Assembly (NCBI GenBank): GCA_900757795.1
Contig: CAAEPE010000009.1
Span: 124,001-188,000, forward strand
Source of the DNA: an uncultured Phascolarctobacterium sp.
GTDB taxonomy: Bacteria; Bacillota; Negativicutes; Acidaminococcales; Acidaminococcaceae
Direction: 5' to 3'
Length of the DNA: 64,000 bases
Part shown: positions 56,965-64,000 of the stretch, piece by piece
How positions within the stretch are numbered: the stretch's first letter is position 1
Layout of the letters: the number at the start of each line of letters is the position of its first letter
Made by a program: the position numbers and the translations under genes
Notes under the pieces: model-generated
What the model was told of the DNA's origin: nothing
Databases searched by the model: none
The model's input: only the letters and a program-made list of their open reading frames with translations

Positions 56965-58920
56965 TTATTTTACGCGGCTGCCGCTTGCCATGTTAGGCGC
57001 TTCAGCCAACACAAGATTGCCCTGTCCGTCGGAAGCGCACAGCAGCATGCCAAAGGATTCAATGCCCATCAATTTGGCAGGCGCAAGATTAGCCACAACG
57101 ATTACATTGCGTCCCAGCATCTGCTCCGGCTCATAATATTGGGAAATGCCGCTGACAATAGTGCGCACCTCGCCGCCGATTTCTACTTGCAGCTTCAAAA
57201 GCTTTTTGGATTTTTTCACCTTTTCGGCAGCTAAAACCTTGCCTACACGCAAGTCAATTTTTTCAAAATCGCTGAAAGGAATTTCTGCTTTAATAGGCTC
57301 CATAGGCGGCTTTTGTTCCTCTGCTTTGGGCGCTGCGGTGACAGGCTTTTCGTAGCGCTTGCCGCCGATAATAGTTGCACCGTCCTCGGCCACCTCAATA
57401 CGCGGATACAAAGGCTCGCCCTTGCAAACCTTAGTGCCGTTAGCTAAGCCGCCCCAAACTGCATCGGCCAGCAAAAATTGCTCCGGCGCAGCCAAACCAA
57501 GCTGAGTATAAATTTTCGGGCTGGTCATAGGAATATAGGGGCTGATTAAAATTGCTACGATACGCAGAGTTTCTGCCAAATTATACATAACAGTTTTCAG
57601 GCGGGCAGCCTTTTCTGCGTCCTTAGCCAAAATCCACGGAGCGGTTTCGTCAATATATTTATTGGCGCGGCTGATAAGCGCCCACACAGTCTTAATGGCA
57701 GTATTTATTTCCATGCCGTCCATAGCTTTGGTGTAATTAGCTACGGTTTCTGCAACCAGCGCTTTCAGCTCGTCATCAATAGGCTCGCTGACACCGGCAT
57801 CCTCTACTACGCCGCCATGATATTTTTCAATCATGCTCACAGTACGGTGCAGCAGATTACCCAAATCGTTAGCCAAGTCAGCATTGATGCGGTTAATAAG
57901 CGCGTCGCGGGAGAAATTGCCGTCGCTGCCTAAATTGATTTCGCGCAGCAGGAAATACCTAATGGAATCAGCGCCAAACTCGTCAATCAAGGCCAGCGGG
58001 TCAATAACATTGCCTTTGGACTTAGACATTTTATCGCCGTCAACAATCAGCCAGCCGTGACCGTAAACCTCCTGCGGCATTTCCAAGCCCATGGCATGCA
58101 GCATAATCGGCCAAATAATCGTATGGAAACGTACAATTTCTTTGCCAACCAAATGCAGGCTTGCGGGCCAGAATTTGTGGAAAAATTCGTCGTCAACGCC
58201 GTATTTAATGCCGGTCAAATAGTTCAGCAGCGCGTCAAACCAAACGTAAACAACGTGCTTTTTATCAAAGGGCACAGGAATACCCCAATCAAAGGTGGTG
58301 CGGGTAATGCACAAATCCTCCAAGCCCTGTTTAACAAAGTTAATCATTTCGTTGCGGCGGCTGGCAGGCTGAATAAAATCCGGATGCTCTTCAATAAATT
58401 GCAGCCACCAATCCTGATATTTGCTCATTTTGAAGAAATAGCTTTCTTCTTCCATTTCCTCTACGGGGCGATGGCAGTCGGGGCAGCAGTGATTTTCGTC
58501 CAGCTGGCGCTCCAGCCAATAAGATTCGCAGGGAACGCAGTACAAGCCTTTATAGTTTTTCTTATAAATATCGCCTTGGTCATAAATTTTTTGCAGCGCG
58601 TCCTGCACTACCTTGTGATGGCGCTCCTGACTGGTGCGCAGAAAATCATTGTTGGAAATATGCAGACGCTCCCACAGCAGCTTAAAGTTAGCAATAATAG
58701 CGTCAACATATTGAATGGGAGTAACGCCTTTTTCTTTAGCCTTACGCTGAATTTTCAGACCGTGCTCGTCGCTGCCGGTGAGGAACCAAACGTCCTCGCC
58801 TTTCAAGCGGTGGAAACGTGCCAAGGTGTCGGCAATGGTGGTGCAATAAGCATGGCCAATGTGCAGATTATCACTGGGATAATAAATTGGTGTAGTAATA
58901 TAATAAGTTGGTTTTGTCAT
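56965..58920 (-). CDS. metG: Methionyl-tRNA synthetase with C-terminal tRNA-binding domain
   Basis: A 651-residue class I synthetase. HIGH motif in NLHIGHAYCTT, zinc knuckle CVPC and CPDC in residues 125-150, KMSKS in DGDKMSKSKGNVIDP. An anticodon-binding helical domain follows, and residues 545-651 form a Trbp111-type OB-fold (DFEKIDLRVGKVLAAEKVKK). Its start overlaps the rsmI stop by four bases. Confidence 0.96.
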   Translation of the reverse strand: MTKPTYYITTPIYYPSDNLHIGHAYCTTIADTLARFHRLKGEDVWFLTGSDEHGLKIQRKAKEKGVTPIQYVDAIIANFKLLWERLHISNNDFLRTSQERHHKVVQDALQKIYDQGDIYKKNYKGLYCVPCESYWLERQLDENHCCPDCHRPVEEMEEESYFFKMSKYQDWWLQFIEEHPDFIQPASRRNEMINFVKQGLEDLCITRTTFDWGIPVPFDKKHVVYVWFDALLNYLTGIKYGVDDEFFHKFWPASLHLVGKEIVRFHTIIWPIMLHAMGLEMPQEVYGHGWLIVDGDKMSKSKGNVIDPLALIDEFGADSIRYFLLREINLGSDGNFSRDALINRINADLANDLGNLLHRTVSMIEKYHGGVVEDAGVSEPIDDELKALVAETVANYTKAMDGMEINTAIKTVWALISRANKYIDETAPWILAKDAEKAARLKTVMYNLAETLRIVAILISPYIPMTSPKIYTQLGLAAPEQFLLADAVWGGLANGTKVCKGEPLYPRIEVAEDGATIIGGKRYEKPVTAAPKAEEQKPPMEPIKAEIPFSDFEKIDLRVGKVLAAEKVKKSKKLLKLQVEIGGEVRTIVSGISQYYEPEQMLGRNVIVVANLAPAKLMGIESFGMLLCASDGQGNLVLAEAPNMASGSRVK

Positions 58921-59780
58921 CTTGTAGCCTCTTCTCCTTCAGAAATTAGTTGATTATATAGCTCCCGTTTGGGGATTTTACGTTTTTTAGCGACCTGCGC
59001 CAACGCAGTTTTTTTATCTACGCCTTCGCTGATTAAACGGCGCACTTCTTCCAGCGGCTCTGTTTCTTCTTCAGCAGCAGGAAGTTTTTCTGAACCTGCG
59101 CCGATAACTAAGCAAAATTCTCCGCGGGGAGAATTTTCTGCCAGCCAAGCCAAACAACCGCTGATATTGCCGCGATAAAATTCTTCGTGCAATTTAGTAA
59201 GCTCTCTGGCCGCCGCCATAGGACGGTCGCCCCAGCATTCCAAAATATCTTTAAGCACTTCTTCAATGCGGTGCGGCGCTTCGTACAGCAAAATTGTCGC
59301 CGGTATGTAACGCCAAAGCTCCAGCTGCTCGCGTCTGTTCTTTTTGCTCTTGGGCAAAAAGCCGCCAAAGAAAAAGGGATAGGCAGACAAACCCGAAGCA
59401 ATTAAAGCACACAAAGCAGCATTGGCTCCCGGAACAGGCACTACGCGCACGCCAGCGGCAATAGCCTCTTTCGCTAAAGCTTCACCTGGATCTGCTATAC
59501 CGGGAAAGCCCGCGTCGCTGACAAGAGCAATATTTTTCCCTTGTAAAAGCTGCTCTAATAAATAAGCGCCCTGTTTTTCCTTGCTGTGCTCATCATAGCG
59601 CACTAAACGACCCTTAATGCCAAAATGATTTAAAAGCTGTAAGGTATGCCGCGTATCTTCGGCCGCAATTAAATCTGCTTCCTGCAGCATACGCACAGCC
59701 CTAGGCGTCATATCCTCTAAATTACCTATAGGCGTGGCGCACAAATACAACGTTCCGTATGCAGTTTCCGAACTTGTCAC
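58917..59780 (-). CDS. rsmI: 16S rRNA (cytidine1402-2'-O)-methyltransferase
   Basis: A 287-residue SAM methyltransferase of the tetrapyrrole-methylase fold that modifies C1402 in the ribosomal P site. GTLYLCATPIGNLEDMTPRA, EADLIAAEDTRHTLQLLNHF, LVSDAGFPGIADPGE and FFGGFLPKSKKNR are diagnostic. The frame begins at TTG 59798; AGGAGGCGAGGCT precedes GTG 59780, which was chosen. First gene of the run ending in tatD. Confidence 0.93.
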   Translation of the reverse strand: MTSSETAYGTLYLCATPIGNLEDMTPRAVRMLQEADLIAAEDTRHTLQLLNHFGIKGRLVRYDEHSKEKQGAYLLEQLLQGKNIALVSDAGFPGIADPGEALAKEAIAAGVRVVPVPGANAALCALIASGLSAYPFFFGGFLPKSKKNRREQLELWRYIPATILLYEAPHRIEEVLKDILECWGDRPMAAARELTKLHEEFYRGNISGCLAWLAENSPRGEFCLVIGAGSEKLPAAEEETEPLEEVRRLISEGVDKKTALAQVAKKRKIPKRELYNQLISEGEEATR

Positions 59781-59896
59781 AGCCTCGCCTCCTGTCAATT
59801 CAGCAGTCTAATAATTAGAAAACAAACGCTTGCCGACGTTATTTTATTCTAACCCATAATATAATTATTTTATCACAACGCAAGCAAATAATAAAG

Positions 59897-59924
59897 AAAA
59901 AGCGCGCAGATTTCCTGCGCACTT
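59897..59924 (-). terminator. Terminator of the YcjF-like gene
   Basis: Minus-strand GCGCAG / CTGCGC hairpin followed by CTTTTTC, 25 bases past the stop. Confidence 0.75.
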
Positions 59925-59948
59925 CTTGTTCTTCGCGATAATATTATT

Positions 59949-60536
59949 CTAATCTTTCAGCTTATCCTCTGCCTTACGCACTGCGTCGCTCAGTTTATAT
60001 TCCATAGCGTCAGCTTTGCGGGTAACTTTGTCAAATATTCCTTGCGAATCTAAATTAAAGCGTTTACTTTCATCGCCTAAAGGCTCGTCTTTGCAATCTA
60101 ACTTGCTAAACTCTTTAAACTTCGCCATACCCTCGGCTTTGGCTTCTTCATAGACCTCTTTAAAAGCAGCAATATCCTCAGGCCTGCCAGCCTTGAGCCA
60201 TGCGTTAGCGACCTTGCCTACGGCATAAGTCACAGAAATGCCCACCGGAATTTGAATAGGCGCAAAAGGAATCAGCGTTACTAAGGTTTGTCCTACAAAG
60301 GTAGCGCCTAAGGAACCTAAAAGTCCCAACACTGCACTTTCGTTCAGCTTAATTCCACGCAGTTCTGCCAAGCGTGTAATCATATAAACTTCATTAGCCA
60401 TCAAGGTCATAGTCCCAATAAGCGGCGCAACCACTATCACACCTGCGCGGGCAGCAGCCCAGCGGCAAATTTTTTCCGCTTCCCATTCAATATCAGCGCT
60501 GTCTTTATATCCGTCAGTAATTCTTTCGTCAGCCAT
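59949..60536 (-). CDS. YcjF/DUF697-like membrane protein
   Basis: A 195-residue protein. Residues 30-130 are hydrophobic with two or three helices (GVIVVAPLIGTMTLMANEVY, FVGQTLVTLIPFAPIQIPVG) and resemble DUF697/YcjF proteins that pair with small GTPases; the 65-residue C-terminus is charged and helical. No GTPase gene is adjacent. ATG with AAGGAGGTG. Role unknown. Confidence 0.65.
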   Translation of the reverse strand: MADERITDGYKDSADIEWEAEKICRWAAARAGVIVVAPLIGTMTLMANEVYMITRLAELRGIKLNESAVLGLLGSLGATFVGQTLVTLIPFAPIQIPVGISVTYAVGKVANAWLKAGRPEDIAAFKEVYEEAKAEGMAKFKEFSKLDCKDEPLGDESKRFNLDSQGIFDKVTRKADAMEYKLSDAVRKAEDKLKD

Positions 60537-60713
60537 AGAGCACCTCCTTAATAAACTGTTCTATTAAAAATTTTCATTTACCTTCCCTCTTTTCATTATA
60601 GGCATATCTTGGTAAAAAATCAACGCATACTTATTTTTCCGGCTGCTTTTACTGTGAAATATTATACACAAGCCGTCGCCTATATGATAAAATATAGGTG
60701 TAAGGATAAAAGG

Positions 60714-61706
60714 ATGTGCCTAACAATGTTTTCCCCTACGAATTTTTCTGCGGCTAAACTAACTGTCGGCCGCTTTGCTCCAACTCCCAGCGGCTTTTTA
60801 CATTTAGGAAATATTTTTTGCAGCCTGCTTGCGTGGCTGTATGCTAAAAACGCAGGCGGCAAAATAATTTTGCGCATTGAGGATTTAGACCCGCAGCGCT
60901 GTACCCGTGCCAAAGCCGACGCACTGGCTCACGATTTGGCATGGCTGGGACTTTTTTGGGATGAAGGCGCTTATGTAAGCGACAATAGCGAGCGCTATTT
61001 TCAAAGTCAGCGCAGCACTATTTACCAAAAATATTTTGCGCTTTTACAGCAGCGAAAGTTAATTTATCCGTGTTTTTGCAGCCGCGCCGAGCTTCACGCT
61101 GCCGAAGCTCCCCATCTTAGCGACGGACGTATCGTTTACGCCGGAACCTGCCGCGACCTTTCGCCGCAGGAGCGCGAAGATAAAGCTAAACTGCGCGCTC
61201 CCGCTTACCGCTTGCAAGTTGAGAACCTTCCTATAAGCTTTACTGACGGTCATTACGGCTGGCAACGCTATAATCTAATCCACGAAAGCGGTGATTTTAT
61301 TGTCCGCCGCAGCGACGGAGTTTTTGCTTATCAATTAGCAGTAACTATTGACGACGCTCTTATGGGAATAACACAGGTTGTGCGGGGCAGTGATTTATTA
61401 AGCTCCGCGCCTATGCAGCTATATATTTATAAATTGTTAAACTTCACTCCACCAAGCTTTTTCCACATTCCGCTGTTAGTCGCGCCCGACGGACGCAGGC
61501 TGGCAAAACGCGACAAGGATTTGGAAATCAGCGTGCTGCGCCGTCATTTCGGCAGTCCGGAGCCTATTATCGGCTTTTTGGCATATATGGCAGGACAAAT
61601 TCCTAAGCCAGAACCCATCACTGCCGCAGATCTGTTGACAATTTTTGATGCCAGTAAAATTCCTGTGAAAAATATTGTCGTTCCTCAAGAATTGCTTACA
61701 ATTTAA
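60714..61706 (+). CDS. gluQ: Glutamyl-Q tRNA(Asp) synthetase
   Basis: A 330-residue truncated class I glutamyl-tRNA synthetase paralogue without the anticodon domain. It adds glutamate to queuosine 34 of tRNA(Asp). FAPTPSGFLHLGNI holds the HIGH-like motif, CFCSR and GTCRDL give zinc-ligand Cys residues, and LAKRDKDLEIS is the KMSKS-like loop. The open frame starts at 60609; ATG 60714 (with TAAGG upstream) or ATG 60726 are more likely. Presence implies queuosine in tRNA(Asp). This gene is more usual in proteobacteria. Confidence 0.9.
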   Translation: MCLTMFSPTNFSAAKLTVGRFAPTPSGFLHLGNIFCSLLAWLYAKNAGGKIILRIEDLDPQRCTRAKADALAHDLAWLGLFWDEGAYVSDNSERYFQSQRSTIYQKYFALLQQRKLIYPCFCSRAELHAAEAPHLSDGRIVYAGTCRDLSPQEREDKAKLRAPAYRLQVENLPISFTDGHYGWQRYNLIHESGDFIVRRSDGVFAYQLAVTIDDALMGITQVVRGSDLLSSAPMQLYIYKLLNFTPPSFFHIPLLVAPDGRRLAKRDKDLEISVLRRHFGSPEPIIGFLAYMAGQIPKPEPITAADLLTIFDASKIPVKNIVVPQELLTI

Positions 61707-61780
61707 CTAAGCTTTTTTGAACAGTCAGCACTGTTCATTAACTCATAAATTTATCAATTATTTTAGGAGGCTTTTTAAAA

Positions 61781-61999
61781 ATGAAAAAACTACTCATGAA
61801 ATACAAAGTGAATATGCTGTTTGTAGTTATCGTCAGCTTGATTGTGGGCATGGCAGGCTCTTATTTCTTTAATAACCGCTGGCTGGGTATGTTCATTGTT
61901 ATTCCTTTGTGCGCGCTGTATATCTACCAAGTATACCAAACGCAAGCAGATTACCGCGTAGAACATCAACGCAAAAAGCATACCAATAAATATAGATAA
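61781..61999 (+). CDS. Small two-span membrane protein
   Basis: A 72-residue protein with two hydrophobic segments (MLFVVIVSLIVGMAGSYFF and WLGMFIVIPLCALYIYQVY) and a basic tail ending HQRKKHTNKYR. TAGGAGG lies 12 bases before the ATG. No family recognised. It sits between gluQ and the asparaginase gene, all on the plus strand. Confidence 0.75.
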   Translation: MKKLLMKYKVNMLFVVIVSLIVGMAGSYFFNNRWLGMFIVIPLCALYIYQVYQTQADYRVEHQRKKHTNKYR

Positions 62000-62053
62000 T
62001 TGCCGCTATTTAATTTATAACCAGTGTTGATTTGCTAAAGAGGTGTATTAATT

Positions 62054-62992
62054 ATGAAACAAATTCTTATGCTTGCTACCGGCGGTACCCTTGCTTGCGT
62101 TCCCTCCACAGACGGTTTAATTCCGGCTCTTGATACTGCTGCAATGCTCAAGCTGGTGCCTGATTTAGAAGGACTTTGCGCCATTGATTCCCGTCAGCTT
62201 TTGAATTTAGATAGTAGTAATTTATCACCCCAGCATTGGTGCGTTATCGCGCAGGCTATCGCAGAAAATTACGAGCATTACGACGGCTTTGTTATTACCC
62301 ATGGCACAGACACCATGGCTTATACGGCAGCAGCCTTAAGCCAAATGCTGCACAACTGCCATAAGCCTGTGATACTCACTGGCGCACAGCTGCCTATTCA
62401 AGCACAAGGCAGTGACGCAGCAGATAATATTTATCATGCCTTTGTTGCCGCTTGCAGTGATTTGCAGGGTGTAGCTTTAGTTTTTGGCAATCTTGTTATT
62501 CACGGTACTGCCGCTAAAAAGCTTTATACACTGGATTTTAACGGCTTTGCCAGCATTAACCGTCCGCCCCTAGCTACCATCAGTCATAATCATCTTTTTT
62601 GGCACAAAAAAGCGTTGCATGGCGGCGGTTACGGCGAAGGAAATTTCAGCGTAAACACCAAGCTGGAGCCCAAGGTTGCCGTCATCAAAATAATCCCCGG
62701 CACCACGCCGGATATTTTAGATTATTATTTGGCGCAAGGCTACAAGGGCTTAGTTATTGAAGGCTTTGGCGCAGGCGGCGTTCCCAACGGCGATAATAAC
62801 TGGCTTCCGTTTTTGGAAAAATTACTCCATCAAGGCGTAAAAATCATTTGCAATACTCAATGCCTGTATAACGGCGTACATTTAGACACCTATCCCATGG
62901 GCATTCTCGCTCAGCGCTTAGGCGCAGAAAGCGCGGGTCAGGATACCATAGAAAGCTCCGTAGTAAAATTGATGCTGGAGCTGGCAAAATAA
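62054..62992 (+). CDS. ansA: Asparaginase, cytoplasmic (type I-like)
   Basis: A 312-residue enzyme hydrolysing L-asparagine to aspartate and ammonia. First catalytic motif LATGGTLA with the nucleophile Thr, second motif FVITHGTDTMAYTA with the Thr-Asp pair, and the C-terminal NTQCLYNGVHLDTYPMG region. No signal peptide, which favours a cytoplasmic form. ATG with AAGAGGTG. Single gene ending at a terminator. Confidence 0.92.
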   Translation: MKQILMLATGGTLACVPSTDGLIPALDTAAMLKLVPDLEGLCAIDSRQLLNLDSSNLSPQHWCVIAQAIAENYEHYDGFVITHGTDTMAYTAAALSQMLHNCHKPVILTGAQLPIQAQGSDAADNIYHAFVAACSDLQGVALVFGNLVIHGTAAKKLYTLDFNGFASINRPPLATISHNHLFWHKKALHGGGYGEGNFSVNTKLEPKVAVIKIIPGTTPDILDYYLAQGYKGLVIEGFGAGGVPNGDNNWLPFLEKLLHQGVKIICNTQCLYNGVHLDTYPMGILAQRLGAESAGQDTIESSVVKLMLELAK

Positions 62993-63003
62993 AACATCAA
63001 ACA

Positions 63004-63058
63004 AAAACAGCTAGTTATTGTATAGAAACTGTACCGCAACTAGCTGTTTTTATTTTTT
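63004..63058 (+). terminator. Terminator of ansA
   Basis: Arms AAAACAGCTAGTT and AACTAGCTGTTTT around a 21-base loop, then TATTTTTT. Confidence 0.85.
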
Positions 63059-63093
63059 CTTTTATCATATTCTTATTTTTTTACGAAGCGCAT

Positions 63094-63138
63094 ATACCAA
63101 AAAGGACAGAAGCTTTTAACTTCTGTCCTTTTTGGTAT
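63094..63138. terminator. Long perfect palindrome between ansA and madM
   Basis: Nineteen-base arms ATACCAAAAAGGACAGAAG and CTTCTGTCCTTTTTGGTAT flank a seven-base loop. U-tracts lie inside the 3' arm in both directions, so it may act as a bidirectional terminator for the convergent genes. Two more hairpins, GCTAAC...GTTAGC (63164-63202) and AGTATCAA/TTGATACT (63228-63249), lie between it and madM. Confidence 0.65.
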
Positions 63139-63269
63139 AATGGTTATTTATAGTGTTGCTTGCTAACAGAATTGTAGGAGTGGTGAATTCCTATTCCGTT
63201 AGCAGCATTACTATCATTTTTACAATCAGTATCAATATACTTGATACTATAATAACACTAAATTCACTA

Positions 63270-64000
63270 TCAAACAAGTATTGCTTGTACTGCCAAAAAT
63301 AATATTGATGGACACATTAAACAACCAAGACCAGTGTAGAACGTTGCACACATGGCTGCGTAAGGAACAAGCTTAGGATTAACAGCTGCCATTCCTGCAG
63401 ATGTACCGGACGTCGACCCTAAAAGTCCGCCATAAATCATCGCTGATTTAGGATTATCAATACCGCAGACCTTAGCCAACAAAGGAGTAAGAACCATGAT
63501 TGCTACAGATTTTACTACACCGGCTGCAACACTAATGGTAATAACCTCTGAAGAAGCGCCTAAAGCTGTACCAGTAACCGGTCCTACAATCAAAGTTACC
63601 ACTCCCGCACCTATTGTAACCAAGGAAATCACGTCGTTATAACCCCAAATGGAGGCTAAAACAACACCTACAACAAAAGAGGAAATAATTCCCAAAAACA
63701 AAGCTAAAACACCGATAAACCCGCATTTTTTTATTTCCTTTAATTCTACGCCAAAGGCAGTCGCAGTAATAGCAAAATCACGTAACATGCCACCTCCCAT
63801 AAAGCCAATACCAGCCATCACCGGAATAGAAGCCAGTCCTTTATGTCCACCAGTAGTTATACCACCAATATACGCTAAAACTAATCCGAAAAAGATTGCT
63901 AAAGCCGAGGCATAAGGTTTTTTATTGAACTTTCCTGCAATCGTGTATGCAACATGTGTAGTAATACCAACTACTACAAACGCTGTAACAAGTCCATTTT
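63270..64000 (-). CDS. madM: Malonate transporter subunit MadM, partial at the 5' end
   Basis: About 243 codons of a minus-strand membrane protein; the frame remains open to the window edge, so only a short N-terminal part is missing. Sequence such as IPVMAGIGFMGGGMLRDFAI, TIGAGVVTLIVGPVTGTALG, YGGLLGSTSGTSAGMAAVNP and FYTGLGCLMCPSILFL matches MadM, one half of the MadLM malonate carrier. madL would be expected upstream, outside the window. Stop TGA at 63270. Confidence 0.85.
   Translation of the reverse strand, partial: NGLVTAFVVVGITTHVAYTIAGKFNKKPYASALAIFFGLVLAYIGGITTGGHKGLASIPVMAGIGFMGGGMLRDFAITATAFGVELKEIKKCGFIGVLALFLGIISSFVVGVVLASIWGYNDVISLVTIGAGVVTLIVGPVTGTALGASSEVITISVAAGVVKSVAIMVLTPLLAKVCGIDNPKSAMIYGGLLGSTSGTSAGMAAVNPKLVPYAAMCATFYTGLGCLMCPSILFLAVQAILV

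Noticed and set aside
63094..63138. Inverted repeat of an insertion sequence
   Set aside because: No transposase frame or target duplication is nearby; the position between convergent genes fits a terminator.

Overview
The window reads as chromosomal DNA of a Gram-negative-type Firmicute (class Negativicutes). The main evidence is two porins of the OmpM type (signal peptide, one SLH domain, coiled coil, beta-barrel ending in Phe), found with Firmicute-type strong Shine-Dalgarno sites and hem gene order. The [FeFe] hydrogenase, the oxygen-independent gene content and a malonate-type transporter fit an anaerobe. The genus cannot be fixed from sequence alone. No rRNA, prophage, insertion sequence or CRISPR array was seen; there is one tRNA.

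Layout. 0-10 kb: a LysR fragment and a drug/metabolite transporter, a DUF815 ATPase, adenine deaminase with a purine permease and methionine aminopeptidase, a DedA protein, threonine aldolase and a LarA-type racemase. 10-12.8 kb: a partner-switching set (anti-sigma kinase, STAS antagonist, divergent SpoIIE/RsbU-type phosphatase) with no sigma factor beside it. 12.9-20.5 kb: an NHLM-type peptide export operon (two HlyD adaptors, a C39 peptidase ABC exporter, a second ABC protein) ending in two tandem double-glycine precursor genes. The second precursor has a stop codon exactly at leader position -5. 20.7-28.3 kb: an eleven-gene Mrp/Mbh-type cation/proton antiporter operon with no hydrogenase or oxidoreductase attached. 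28.4-38.3 kb: cell-envelope and housekeeping genes (murI, galU, a HAD phosphatase, an M23 endopeptidase, an NlpC/P60 hydrolase, a radical SAM protein, a lipoprotein adaptor, tcdA) and an AcoR-like regulator that lacks the GAFTGA loop. 38.3-47 kb: a tiny membrane-peptide unit, two ompM genes with duplicated promoters and leaders, a hydrogenase fused to rubredoxin, tRNA-Gly, a Fic protein, a LysR regulator and a small secreted protein. 47-48.3 kb: an ATPase behind a 22-base tandem repeat. 48.5-55.2 kb: a tetrapyrrole operon from glutamyl-tRNA to uroporphyrinogen III and sirohydrochlorin/siroheme. 55.3 kb: a dense cluster of DnaA boxes between convergent genes. 55.4-64 kb: rsmI-metG-DUF3592-tatD, a YcjF-like membrane protein, gluQRS, an asparaginase and a partial madM.

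The most unusual parts are the peptide export locus at 12.9-20.5 kb, the roughly 100-base structured RNA present only in the second ompM leader, the mutually exclusive hairpins before the Fic gene, the DnaA-box cluster and the 22-residue membrane-peptide transcription unit. Start codons were moved from the longest open frame to the best ribosome-binding site where the two disagreed; such cases are stated.
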